From positions 17,499,035 through 17,563,034 of the forward strand of contig NC_045149.1 of assembly GCF_008831285.2 (NCBI RefSeq): a DNA stretch of 64,000 nucleotides, read 5' to 3'. Position numbers and translations under genes: made by a program. Within the stretch, counting starts at the first letter, position 1; each line of letters starts with the position of its first letter. The stretch comes from Nymphaea colorata. Its lineage: Eukaryota; Streptophyta; Magnoliopsida; Nymphaeales; Nymphaeaceae. This document shows, in pieces, positions 52,294 to 62,600 of this stretch. Below the pieces are notes generated by a model. The model had not been told where the DNA came from. It worked only from the letters and a program-made list of their open reading frames with translations, and did no database searches.

Positions 52294-53145
52294 GTTTTCA
52301 TTTCAAACTCCTATAGTGTTAACTCTTTGTATTATAAAAGGAGAGTACCGATATAAAGTACCAATATGTAAGTTGAAGTATACTGAGACATCATTTTGAT
52401 ACATAAAAGCCGGCTTAGTATCATGAAGGGATGATATGAAGGAAATGAGTTTCAACTCTCAACCGAGCGGTAGGATGAAATAGACTTGCCACTAGCAAAG
52501 ACTGTATAAAAAAAAAATCAAATCTAAGGCTCACGTTTGAGATGATAGTGAAAAGGTAGTCTACCAAATGAAAATTTTCTAAAAAAATCACAAGCTCGAA
52601 ATAGTAACCAGTAAGTAGATAGAGGAGAAGGGAAAAAGAAATGCATGTGCACGTGAATGTTTATTATAAGAACCACAAGCTCGCTCTCTCCTTCCTCTCC
52701 TTTTTCACTGCCTCTCCTCTCTTGCTTTCTCGTTCATCTCCTTTCTCGCTTTGTCATTCCTCTCCTTTCTCGCTCTCTCGTTCATCTCCTCTCTCACTCT
52801 CTCGTTACCCTACAAAAACTACCTTGTGCACCGAAGACAGTTAATTTTACCCTACAAAAAACTTCCTTGCAAACAAATATTGCTTCAAATTGGAAAAAGG
52901 TAAAATTTCATCATGTATTTTTTTTAGCATTCTTTTTCACGGTAAATTTACCACGTTAAATTCTTCCATGTCATCAAATGAGGTCTTACTATAAAGTATC
53001 TTCACCTTTATAAATGAAAATGACATGACTTCAACTTTTAGATCGAAAGCGTTCTCTGATTCTTCAGGGGAATAAGAATAAGAAGATAATAATAAAAGTA
53101 AAGGTAAAGTTGTATAAAACGAATGGCGAAGCATCCCATATAACT

Positions 53146-54350
53146 TTTGGTGGACTACCCGTACACGTGCTCATGTATCTCCATCACTGTATCAAACAAA
53201 TTTCCGAAAGAGGTTGGCATAACGGATGGGATGAAGCTGATACAGTCAGTTTTAAGACTTTTGATAGACTACCCATACAGGTGCTCATGTATTTTCATCA
53301 CTATATCAAACAAATTTCGTACAGGTGCTCATGTATCTCCATCATTATATCAAACAAATTTTCGAAAGAGGTTGGCATAACGGATGGGATGAAGCTGATA
53401 GGCAGTCAGTTTTAAGACTTTTGATGGACTACCCATACAGGTGCTCATGTATATCTATCATTGTATCAAACAAGTTTTCGAAAGAGGTTGGCGTAACGGA
53501 TGGGATGAAGCTGATACAGTCAGTTTTAAGACTTTTGATAGACTACCCATACAGGTGCTCATGTATTTCCATCACTATATTAAACAAATTTCATATAGGT
53601 GTTCATGTTTCTCCATCATTATATCAAACAAACTTTCGAAAGAGGTTGGCATAACGGTTGGGATGAAGCTGCTAGGCAATCAGTTTTAAGACTTTTGATG
53701 GACTACCCATAAAAGTGCTCATGTATATCCATCATTGTATCAAACAAGTTTTCAAAAGAGATTGGCGTAACAGATGGGATGAAGCTGATACAATCAGTTT
53801 TAAGACTTTTGATAGACTACCCATACAGGTGCTCATATATTTCCATCGCTATATCAAACAAATTTCATAAAGGTGCTCATGTATCTCCATCACTATATCA
53901 AACAAATTTTCGAAAGAGGTTGGCATAATGGATGGGATGAAGCTGATAGGCAGTAAGTTTTAAGACTTTTGATGGACTACCCATACAGGTGGTCATGTAT
54001 ATCCATCATTGTATCAAACAAGTTTTCGAAAGAGGTTGGCGTAACGGATGGGATGAAGCTGATATAGTCAATTTTAAGACTTTTGATAGACTACCCATAG
54101 AGGTGCTCATGTATTTTCATCACTATATCAAACAAATTTCATATAGGCGCTCATGTATCTTCATCATTATATCAAACAAATTTTTGAAAGAGGTTGGCAT
54201 AACGAATGGGATGAAGCTGATAGGCAGTTAGTTTTAAGACTTTTGATGGACTACCCATACAGGTGCTCATGTATATCCATCACTGTATCAAACAAGTTTT
54301 CAAAAGAGGTTGGCGTAACGGATGAGATGAAGTTGATAGGCAGTGAGTTT
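53146..54350. repeat. minisatellite array, block 2, with 274-bp higher-order period
   Basis: The landmark GAAAGAGGTTGGC (or one-base variants) occurs at 53206, 53364, 53480, 53638, 53754, 53912, 54028, 54186 and 54302. The spacings alternate exactly 158, 116, 158, 116, 158, 116, 158, 116. The 158 unit equals the 116 unit plus one 42-base subunit. Short frames across it (RCSCISITISNKF-type) are by-products of the repeat. Confidence 0.93.
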
Positions 54351-55497
54351 TTCATTTCAAGCTCCTATAGTGTTAACTCTTTGTATTATAAAAGAAGAGT
54401 ACCGATATAGAGTACCAATATGTAAGTTGAAGTATATTGAGACATTATTTTGATACATAAAAACAGACCTAGTATCATGAAGGGATGATATGAAGGAAAT
54501 GAGCTCCAACTCTCAACGGAGCAGTAGGATGAAATAGACTTGCCACTAGAAAGGACTGTATAAAAAAAAATTAAATCTAAGGCTCACGTTTGAGATGATA
54601 GTGAAAAGGTAGTCTACCAAATGAAAAATTTCTAGAAAAATCACAAACTCCAAAATAGTAACCAGTAAGTAGATAGAGGAGAAGGGGAAAAGAAATGCAT
54701 CCGCACGTGAATGTTTATTATAAGAATATAATGTCCCTTTCAATGCAATCGTCATGACTTTGAGAAATGAGAAGTTTAAAATAAAATATTATATTATTAC
54801 CAATATACAGATACATTTTCTACAAATGAATTTGCAATTTAAAGAGCATACGCAGCTTATAACTTATAAGCTTATGCTTTGAAATTACTCTATAAGTTTC
54901 AAATAATAGAAGAAATGTCATTCAAGTAATGTTTATCCTCATATAAAAAAATTTACTTATAATTTGATTTCCCAACATAAAGATCAACCATGATTGAACA
55001 AAAAACTTGGAAATCGTTCAAATTTGAACCTGATTACATCTGTTTCCATTTGATAATATTTAACCTTTGGGAGACGGTGTCCTGAGACATTCTGGTAAAC
55101 GCATCTGAAGTCATTGCTTGCTGAAGAAAAGAAAAGTCTGTCTTTGACAAGAAGCAAAAAGTTTTACGTACTGTGATCCTAAAATATCTTGCTTTTAGAG
55201 CTTTCTTTTCTTTTTTAAATGTGGTTTTATTATCCATATATTAGAAAAACGTTCCCATTAAATTTCTGTTTACTTTGTTTGCATGGTTTTCAATTCGTTT
55301 AGATGAAATATCATTGTCAGAAGGAGATTTCCTGTAACATCTTTGAAAAAAGAAGTCCTCAGCAATAAATCCAATGATCATGAAAACGACATTCTCGATA
55401 AGCACTAAAATGTCATTTCAAACTTTTGCCCCATGCGAGCAATTTGTCACCATAAGTCTCCCTCTGGCGGAGGCAAGGTAGAGCTCGCTTGCTCTAC

Positions 55498-55501
<4 letters not shown>

Positions 55502-55540
<39 letters not shown>
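55502..55540. repeat. AT microsatellite
   Basis: A pure (AT)n run of about 39 bases sits inside a CTGGCGGAGGCAAGG-type repeat remnant (about 55461-55652). Confidence 0.95.
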
Positions 55541-55547
<7 letters not shown>

Positions 55548-55748
55548 TTCACTTGTTTCATAAAAAAAAATTAAAAAACGATATTTCAGTGTTAATTAAA
55601 ATTTAGAAACTTTAATTTGACCCTCTTCATGAAAAATTTTCGACTCTGTCCTTATTCATAATGCATATCTCATGTCCAAACAATTGATTGCCATTTAATT
55701 GGCGATTCAACAATCTTTTGTGGAGGCTCACTTATTTAAACGAGTCAG

Positions 55749-55782
55749 ATATATATATATATATGTGTGTGTGCGCGCGCGC
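55749..55782. repeat. compound AT-GT-GC microsatellite
   Basis: (AT)8 runs directly into (GT)5 and then (GC)5. All are alternating purine-pyrimidine sequence, a potential Z-DNA-forming stretch. Confidence 0.95.
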
Positions 55783-56826
55783 ATGCGAACATTTCTCAAT
55801 CCTTACACGCCATTCGGCCTGACCAGTTATGTGAGAAAGAGATTGGTGCTGGACATGAGGGATCAAACTAGAGGCAGCCGAGGGAGGATACTTGAGTATG
55901 AGATTTAATTTATTTTCTCCTTTTTTTTTTACTTTCAATATTTGATTAAGTTGATCACAAGAACAAGTTAAGTTTTATCTCATAGTTTAAAACCTAATTA
56001 CTAGTTCGGTCCCCTCTATCGAATTTTAAGTACTCAAGGGTCTTCTTTACTTGTTTAATTTCATCTTATCCTATCTTAAATAATATATTGAATGCCAAAA
56101 GTCAGAAGCTTGACATTCTATTTTTTTATAACATAGATGTCGCAAGCATGTTATATGTTATGCTATTTCATGTGCGACGGTTTTTTTCGCATTTTTTCAC
56201 CATGAAAGGTGAATGAATGTAATACCCAAGTTTCCCTCAAGATGCATATGCATTTTATTCTAAGTAACGATCACAATATATGTAGGAATGCATCTTGTAG
56301 TTTCCCTAAAAGGGGTAGATTCTACGGTCAAGTAACATTATTTATAAGTTAATTAAGTTTATTAAACTCCCAGCTTATGAAAACAAACATCTCTTGTTTA
56401 ACTGATATATGTTCCATTTGTACATTTTGGAGATTCATTGAAAAAGCCCTTCATGTTTCCAAATTTTTGGATACGTGCTTAACAAGTTTTGCTGAGAACT
56501 GTTGAGTTTAAATAATGTTTTTGAAGTCAATCTAAAAACTCAGTTAGAAAGAGTGAAATAACAATTATTAATTTATTTTGGAGTGCATTGAACAGTTCTT
56601 AAACTGGCCCAAAGAAAAATTTTACGTTTTCCAAACTACTAAAGCCCTATCATGTAAAATTTCACGTTTCAACAAGTGAAAATTTTCATAGATGTGTTAA
56701 GTGAAAAAATCAACAAATTTTCTCATTTAATTATTGATCTTGCAATTTTCAGTTTTAAAATATAAAAAACTAGTTTTAACCCATAAAATATATCTCTATT
56801 TTCTTTAATTTGACGAAAGAGATATG

Positions 56827-57053
56827 CAGGGGGCAGAACCAAAAAATTGTCATTGTAAGAGCTGAATTATAGTTTCAAAATTTTATCAACGGCCGAAATA
56901 AAATTTTTCAATTTTTTTATACACGTTAAACTAAAATTTTTAACAATTCATTTACTTGTATATTGGGTCTCTTGTGCCTCTCAATCATTTTATTATGTTT
57001 AAGATTTTTTTTTAATGGGTACAACTTGGAAAAAAAAATCTGGTTCTGCCCCT
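56827..57053. mobile_element. short inverted-terminal-repeat element, hAT-like family
   Basis: The left end CAGGGGGCAGAACCAAAAAA and right end TCTGGTTCTGCCCCTA are inverted (GGGGCAGAACCA core). The interior is AT-rich and non-coding. No matching 8-bp flanks were found, so the exact boundaries are uncertain. Confidence 0.55.
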
Positions 57054-59104
57054 ATTGTGAGGGAATAATTTTGTATGATACTTATTTTATTGGATAATTT
57101 TGCATCATACATGGGCCTTGCAGCCTCCCAATTATTATAAGATGAAGATAAACTAATTTAATGAAGCATACAAAGCTACTAATAGAGTGCATTGGCAGCA
57201 GCTGATGACTGAGATGATGCAATCAAAACAAAGGCTTTGAATCCAACGCTGTTCAACCCAAATCAGTTCAGCTACAAAAAAAAAAAAAAAATCAGAAATC
57301 TTTTTTTTTTTAATTTTTTTTAATAACACATTGGAGGCCCAACCATGTTATATTACAGGCCGATTCAAAAGTGCCATGTCTAGGACTCATTTTAGATATT
57401 TTTGAAACTTTTCTTGTTTTAATATTCTTCAGTTTATTTCTAATTTTTAAAATTAGATCTAGTTCTTTGTCTAGATACGTAGAGGCTAGACCAGTTAAAA
57501 GCTCTAGCACGTGTTTGCTTGTTGGAGAAACTTTCCTCAGTCGTCGAGATGAAAATTTTCCTATAGAAGTTAATGATCCCATGTTTCGAGAGATAGCTAC
57601 TGCTTCTTGTTCTTCCACAGACTAAACTTTAAAGTGCTACCAAGAAAAGGAAATACCGTGTTTGCATGTGGCCGTGGGAAACTCACTTGGTCAATCGGAT
57701 CTGATCGTAAGTGTTTGACATTCGAATTTTAATTGCTCCCCAAAAGGCTGTTATTTTAGCACTTCAAGGCGATGCGAGAAAAGAGCTTTTTCCCCCTCAA
57801 TTTCGGGTCCATTTTTTCCGGGTCTTGGGTTTAGATCACATTGAGCAATGAACTTGAACAATAGAATAATGGGTTGGTTAGATTTTGAGCAACCCCAATT
57901 TGCGAGAAACACGCTCTGACCCGGTGCCTATGAACATTGTTTTTTTTAGCGAAGAATGTCACTGGAGTCAACCTGGGAATGCTTCAAACCTCGGGAACCG
58001 GATCCAGAACAAGATCCAGTACAATAAAAAATGACAAAGCTATCGTGCCAAATTTGTCTGTCTCGTATCGATACAGTATTCGGCGTACCGGGATATTTCT
58101 CTGAAACATTTTTATTTGATAAATAAAAAAATATCGACTAGCTTACGATACGTATCGACCGATACGGCTGAACCAACCTTTAACAAAGTGCTTGTTGCAA
58201 TAAATGTTGATCGTGGGCTCGGCTGGGTCTAAGAACAGGCTATGGACATCACTTCCTCTTTGTATGTTTATGTGATGTGTATCCCACTGGGGAGCTCTTC
58301 TCCATGAGCTTTGCAGCTTTTCAGCCTGTAGTTTGGGGCTGTACTAAGCCAACACAATTAATTGAGATCTCAAGAATTTCATCTTGAATTTGGTTTCTTC
58401 TCGGAGTTCTGAGGTGAATGAGATAATTGGATGGTTAGATGATTGCGATGGTTTAATCAACTTGAGATCAGGTCACCATCAGTAGCGAGGCGGCCGCATT
58501 GGGACCGCCATCAAGCTCAGGATCCCGCCCTTGCTTAAATTTCTGGCTCCGCCACTGAGTCAAGTGGTGCTTCGTGAGCCGACGTAGTTGGTTCGATCTT
58601 TGACAGTAAATAGAAATCCAAGATTAAGAAATATGTGGATAAATTATTAGATTTACTTTGAGAGGTTTGTACTTTTAGTCGGTCCAAATTATTGGTGGGG
58701 GATGCAATTCTGAGTGTTCATGAAATGTAAGTGGCAGGCAAGGGAGAGTGGTTCATGCAATCTTTTTCAGAGAGCAAGAAATGTGGACATAAATTCACTT
58801 GCATGATTCTCTTGCTGCAGAAAATCTTGACCCTTTTGACAATGATTGTCTTCAATACATATCCCTTTGTGGGACACTCTTTGTACCTCCCAATAGCAAA
58901 TGTTGGCTTTGCTTCTTGTATTATCAACTATTTTGGTCGCGTAAATTTCATGTTATGTGTAGACACGTTGATATGGATGTCGAGGTATACCACTTGTAGG
59001 CAGTGCACGAGAGGCAAACCACCCCCTTTTCCCCGCACCTAGAGTCTAGGGTTGTTTTCAGGTCTGAGTGGACTTACGATATACCTTCAGCTTCAGTGTC
59101 ATGT

Positions 59105-59215
59105 ATGCCACCATTTGCAGTCTACAGGAGTAGTGCCTACATGAATTGAACTGAGGACGCCTCGTCTGTGCACCCCTCTGCCAACCAACTACGGCGGCAT
59201 GTACCGCCTGCATAT
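59105..59215 (-). repeat. tRNA-like (SINE-like) fragment
   Basis: On the minus strand GTAGTTGGTTGGCAGAGGGG resembles a Pol III A box and CAGTTCAATTCATG, about 40 bases on, a degenerate B box. It does not fold as an intact tRNA. A SINE head is possible but unproven. Confidence 0.3.
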
Positions 59216-59939
59216 TTAAACATGTCAAATTTAGACTAATTAAGTACATGGAATAGAGATGTAAATGCATTGGATGCATCCAAGTGTTCATTCCAAATTT
59301 GTCTATAGTCCAGTTTCATAGTGGAATGTGAGTCTGAACCAACAAAAAAATGGGGTTTGAAATTGAGCATGAACCTTAATTGAGTTATGGCGAATTGATT
59401 AACTTTGGTAAAATCCCAGAGGGCTGTAGCTTAGCTGATTGGGTGGGTGGTTTCTTTAGCAACAGATTGTCGGTGCTACTCTCTTAGTTTGCAAACGATC
59501 GCAAGCATGATATGATACTCAAGTTGACGAGTGTAGCGTAGGTTCACCCAAGCCTTAATGCAGTCTCTACCCTCCTATTCGGCGTGCAAGAGACCCAAAA
59601 TCCATCTCTTGAAGCAAAGAATATTGAGGTTGGGGAAAGGATTTCATGACTCATGAGACTTTCAGTAATCTTTTTTCAGAAAAAGAAAAAAGTTTGTGGC
59701 TCGTTACTTTGCATCCCGCTTCGTTTCAAAGGCTCGCAGTCAGAAAATTATGTGTAAAGTAAAAGACAGATAAATGGGAGGTAGGAGAAGGAGAGAGGTT
59801 CACTCTTCCTTTCCACTCATTTCTTTACATCCAAACGTAGCTTTACGGCAAATCGATTTGATGAAAGTGGTGCCACAGAACTTCCTCTCAGGTAATGGCC
59901 CTTGTATATATATGAGCCGCTGATTGACAGCGTAGGCAT

Positions 59940-60013
59940 GGCCTATTAGCTCAGTTGGTTAGAGCGTCGTGCTAATAACGCGAAGGTCGCAGGTTCGAGA
60001 CCTGCATGGGCCA
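59940..60013 (+). tRNA. tRNA-Ile (anticodon AAT)
   Basis: A complete 74-base cloverleaf without intron: acceptor GGCCTAT/ATGGGCC with A as discriminator, D arm GCTC-AGTTGGTTA-GAGC, anticodon arm TCGTG-CTAATAA-CGCGA with AAT at 34-36, variable AGGTC, T arm GCAGG-TTCGAGA-CCTGC. The internal A box (TAGCTCAGTTGG) and B box (GGTTCGAGACC) are intact, and TTTTT at about 60022 is a Pol III terminator. It decodes AUU and, after A34 to inosine editing, AUC and AUA. It matches the standard plant nuclear tRNA-Ile. Confidence 0.97.
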
Positions 60014-60875
60014 TTTCAGTTATTTTTCATCCCTTTTATGTCATTTCTTCTCTTTCCCCCAGTTGGCTAAGGAAGCAGCGCGGGTAGTTGCATGCTATCT
60101 TCTACGGTTGTCATTTTTTCCCTTCCTTAATAGCAAGCTTTTGGTTTATCAGCGACCTAATGTCGGTCTGCATAGTGAAAGAAGTTTCCATGTGTTTCTT
60201 TCATTTCTCTTTTAAATGGTTAATAAAGTGGAGCAATGAGTATCAAAAAAATCCTAAAATGATTTTGAATTAATGTCTTTAATTAAATGGAACATAAAAC
60301 AAGAGATGTCATCTATCTGCGCATGCACTTATTTATATATTTATATATGTATGTATGAACACATATAGTGTCGTTAGCCCCTATGTTGTCTTAAGTAGGA
60401 GCACAATTTATGAACTCTTTTCCTTTTATATTCGCGGAGTTACAAACTCCAAGCGATATTAAAAGAATGAAAAATGAAAGGCATCAAGTTGAAGGCCATT
60501 AATTAAGTTTTGACCTTTTTTGTGTTATTGTTATGATAAAAAGCAAGCTTGGTGTTCAGGGTCTACCCAGAAGCATTTTGAGTCATCACTTTAGTTATAA
60601 AAGACAGTGCATTGATATTTTATTTTTAGATATAAAGTAAAAGAGAGACTGTATGAAAGTTGAGCATTTAAGGCACATAAAACCAACATGACATGTAACT
60701 TAAAGAAAGATGAAAAAATTCTGAACTTCTGGAACATAATTACACCCTTAAGATAGAATTACACTTTGAAAACTTGGTTCAAGATTGAGTCTATCATTGC
60801 AAACTTAAAATTCTTTATCCAAAATCAAAATTCTTTGTTTGATGACACAATTTTCTTTGTGCCTTTGAGGAGAAG

Positions 60876-61041
60876 CAGCCGAGCCAGGATTTTTTGATCG
60901 AGTGGCACTTGAGTCACAAGCCCAAGCTTAATGTGGGCAAATTATATAGATTTTCGAGTAATTATAATATGTTTTTGAGTCATTCTAATTAAACTTGTGC
61001 GGGCCACTGCCCACGCTAGCCCCCATGAATCTCCACCACTC
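60876..61041 (+). repeat. hAT-like remnant
   Basis: It begins GCCGAGCCAGGATTTTTTGA and ends with GCCCCCATGAATCTCCACCA. The layout is that of the short GAGCCAGGATTT family, but the termini are mutated. Confidence 0.45.
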
Positions 61042-61117
61042 TTGAGGGGCATTTCAATCTTTTAGAAAAAAAAAAAAAACTTGGCTTCATATTTTCTAAC
61101 TTAATCTTTATCATAGT

Positions 61118-61200
61118 CTAGTATAAGGTCCTGGTAGCTACCACAATCAAGGGGTCTTCAGGTCGAATCCTGCTGAAGTTATTGCTTCAACTTACTAAAA
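61118..61200 (+). repeat. SINE-like fragment
   Basis: GGTCCTGGTAGCTACCACAA is followed by AAGGGGTCTTCAGGTCGAAT and CCTGCTGAAG. The GGTCGAATCC core resembles a B box lacking one T, and the spacing suits a tRNA-derived head. The tail is not identifiable. Confidence 0.35.
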
Positions 61201-61656
61201 AAGAGCCCCTCAGTAATTTTGTTGGCAGCTTTGCAACTTTTTCTTCTTGAATGAATTAAACTTCTTTTCAAAACTACAGTAATGTTGCAATGCATTTACT
61301 GCCTTTGCTATAAATATTAATCAATGATGCACCAATTGGTGTGATCCAAGTGGGCACCAATCTAGACTGGACCAGCTCTTTGGTACAATACCTACCTTAG
61401 TAAAGCTCTAATTATCACTTTCGGACTTGGATTTATTATCTCGTTTCATTTGGCTGCTCTGATTCTGTTCTTTTACGTGTTTGTGTCGCGGCCGCGAGGT
61501 TCTGTGGTCGGAGCTTCCTCTCAGTTTTTGTCTCAAAACGTGTTTGTAACTGTTGAAGGCTTCTTGAACGGAAAATTCAATCTTACTGGAGGAGTTCGAG
61601 TTCCTTTGAACGCGAACATGGTGTTTCATGCTGTAACCCAAGTCTATCAGTGGCGG

Positions 61657-61890
61657 AGCCAGAAATTTTTATTAAAGGAGCACTATTATAAACATGGTGT
61701 TCATGCTCATCACCGCCCCCAACGTAAGGCTATCGGCGGCGGAGCCAAAAGTTTTTAGTGAAGGAGCAGTATTTCAAAAATTCTCCTAATTTTAAAGGGT
61801 ACCATTATATCCAAACAATCAAATAGTTGAAAACTCTTGCATGTAAGAGTGTTTGTGAGGGCAACTGCCCATACTAACAACCATGTAACT
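61657..61890 (+). repeat. two tandem left ends of a CAGTGGCGGAGCCAG element
   Basis: CAGTGGCGGAGCCAGAAATT starts at about 61659, and the similar GGCGGCGGAGCCAAAAGTTT at about 61735. Both are followed by AAAGGAGCA/GAAGGAGCA. The second copy continues to GGGCAACTGCCC. They look like nested or tandem insertions of the same short element. Confidence 0.5.
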
Positions 61891-62475
61891 TTGCTACTCG
61901 ACATTCCTCATATGTTCTGGACTTATATAAGGGATAGATGCTATTGAGATTCAAATTAATGTCTAGCTACCTACCAACCACTAGTCCAACCAGGTACATC
62001 GAGCAACCTTTTATCGGGCCTTTTTTTTTTTCTTTTCAAATGACCATTAATCTTAGTGGGTAAGCTGCATGTAAGCTAGGATACTTTTTATAGGCACAAA
62101 TATGTTATATGGATATTTTCTATAAATATAAATATATTATATAAATATGAATATAAATATGCTCAAAAAGTCTTGTTTTGAAGGATTTGTAATAGAAAAA
62201 AGCCTTCCACAAAAAAAAGAAAAAAAAAACGCAATATCCTGAGCAACTTTCTTTGTTAACTATGTGTACAAGAAAATGGCAAAAAAGATGGTTTCTTATT
62301 CAGAATTTTGGTTAAAAGTTGGAGTCCTAAATAAAAATTTTCCTTTAACATGGAAAATTGATGTTGTAAATTTGGTTTTCTTCTTATATTATAACCGAGA
62401 AAAGCTATGCATATTATTAATATTAGTATACAAGTACGACTAAAATTTGATTATTTTTAAATTAATTTTTATTAC

Positions 62476-62600
62476 CGTATCGGCCTGTACTGGCCGATAC
62501 GAGGCTATACGGGCCGAATACGTCAAGGTTTAACTATTTTAAATTACTTTTTAATTAATATATCGGCCGACGGGCCGATTCGGCCTCACGTTTTCCAATT
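62476..62600. repeat. CGGCC/GATACG palindromic repeat
   Basis: CCGTATCGGCCTGTACTGGC continues into CGATACGAGGC and later ATATCGGCCGACGGGCCGAT. Interleaved inverted motifs (CGTATCGGCC/GGCCGATACG) recur. A related stretch lies at 58060-58180. Confidence 0.6.

Larger units (their letters stand above)
51376..54723. repeat. large direct duplication with internal minisatellites
   Basis: Block 1 (about 51376-52675) and block 2 (about 52680-54723) share the same order. Each has a CT-rich tract, GTTACCCTACAAAAA, the MITE right end, GATCGAAAGCGTTCTCTGAT, a minisatellite array, then a tail from CTCCTATAGTGTTAACTC to GTGAATGTTTATTATAAGAA. The offset is about 1325 bases before the arrays and 2054 after them, because the array in block 2 is longer. 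No gene is recognisable in it. Confidence 0.9.
54725..59939. other. gene-poor AT-rich region
   Basis: No protein gene is supported. It holds AT microsatellites (55502-55540, 55749-55782), short hAT-like remnants (about 55461-55652, 56827-57053, and a right end near 58535-58557), a CGATACG-rich stretch (58060-58180) and a tRNA-like fragment (59105-59215). The opposing frames at 57310-57625 show no domain. Confidence 0.5.

Noticed and set aside
53110..53689. Chain of overlapping open frames with recurring RCSCISITISNKF / HHYIKQIS peptides
   Set aside because: They are translations of the minisatellite. Unit lengths 158 and 116 are not multiples of three, frames shift from unit to unit, and there is no start, splice or domain support.
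51932..54410. Possible CRISPR-like array because of regular repeats
   Set aside because: The spacers are themselves repeats, unit sizes are 42-158 bases, the context is a plant nuclear genome, and there are no cas genes.
57310..57625. Opposed 102- and 84-codon frames
   Set aside because: Neither contains a known domain. The sequence may be retroelement debris, but nothing diagnostic is visible.
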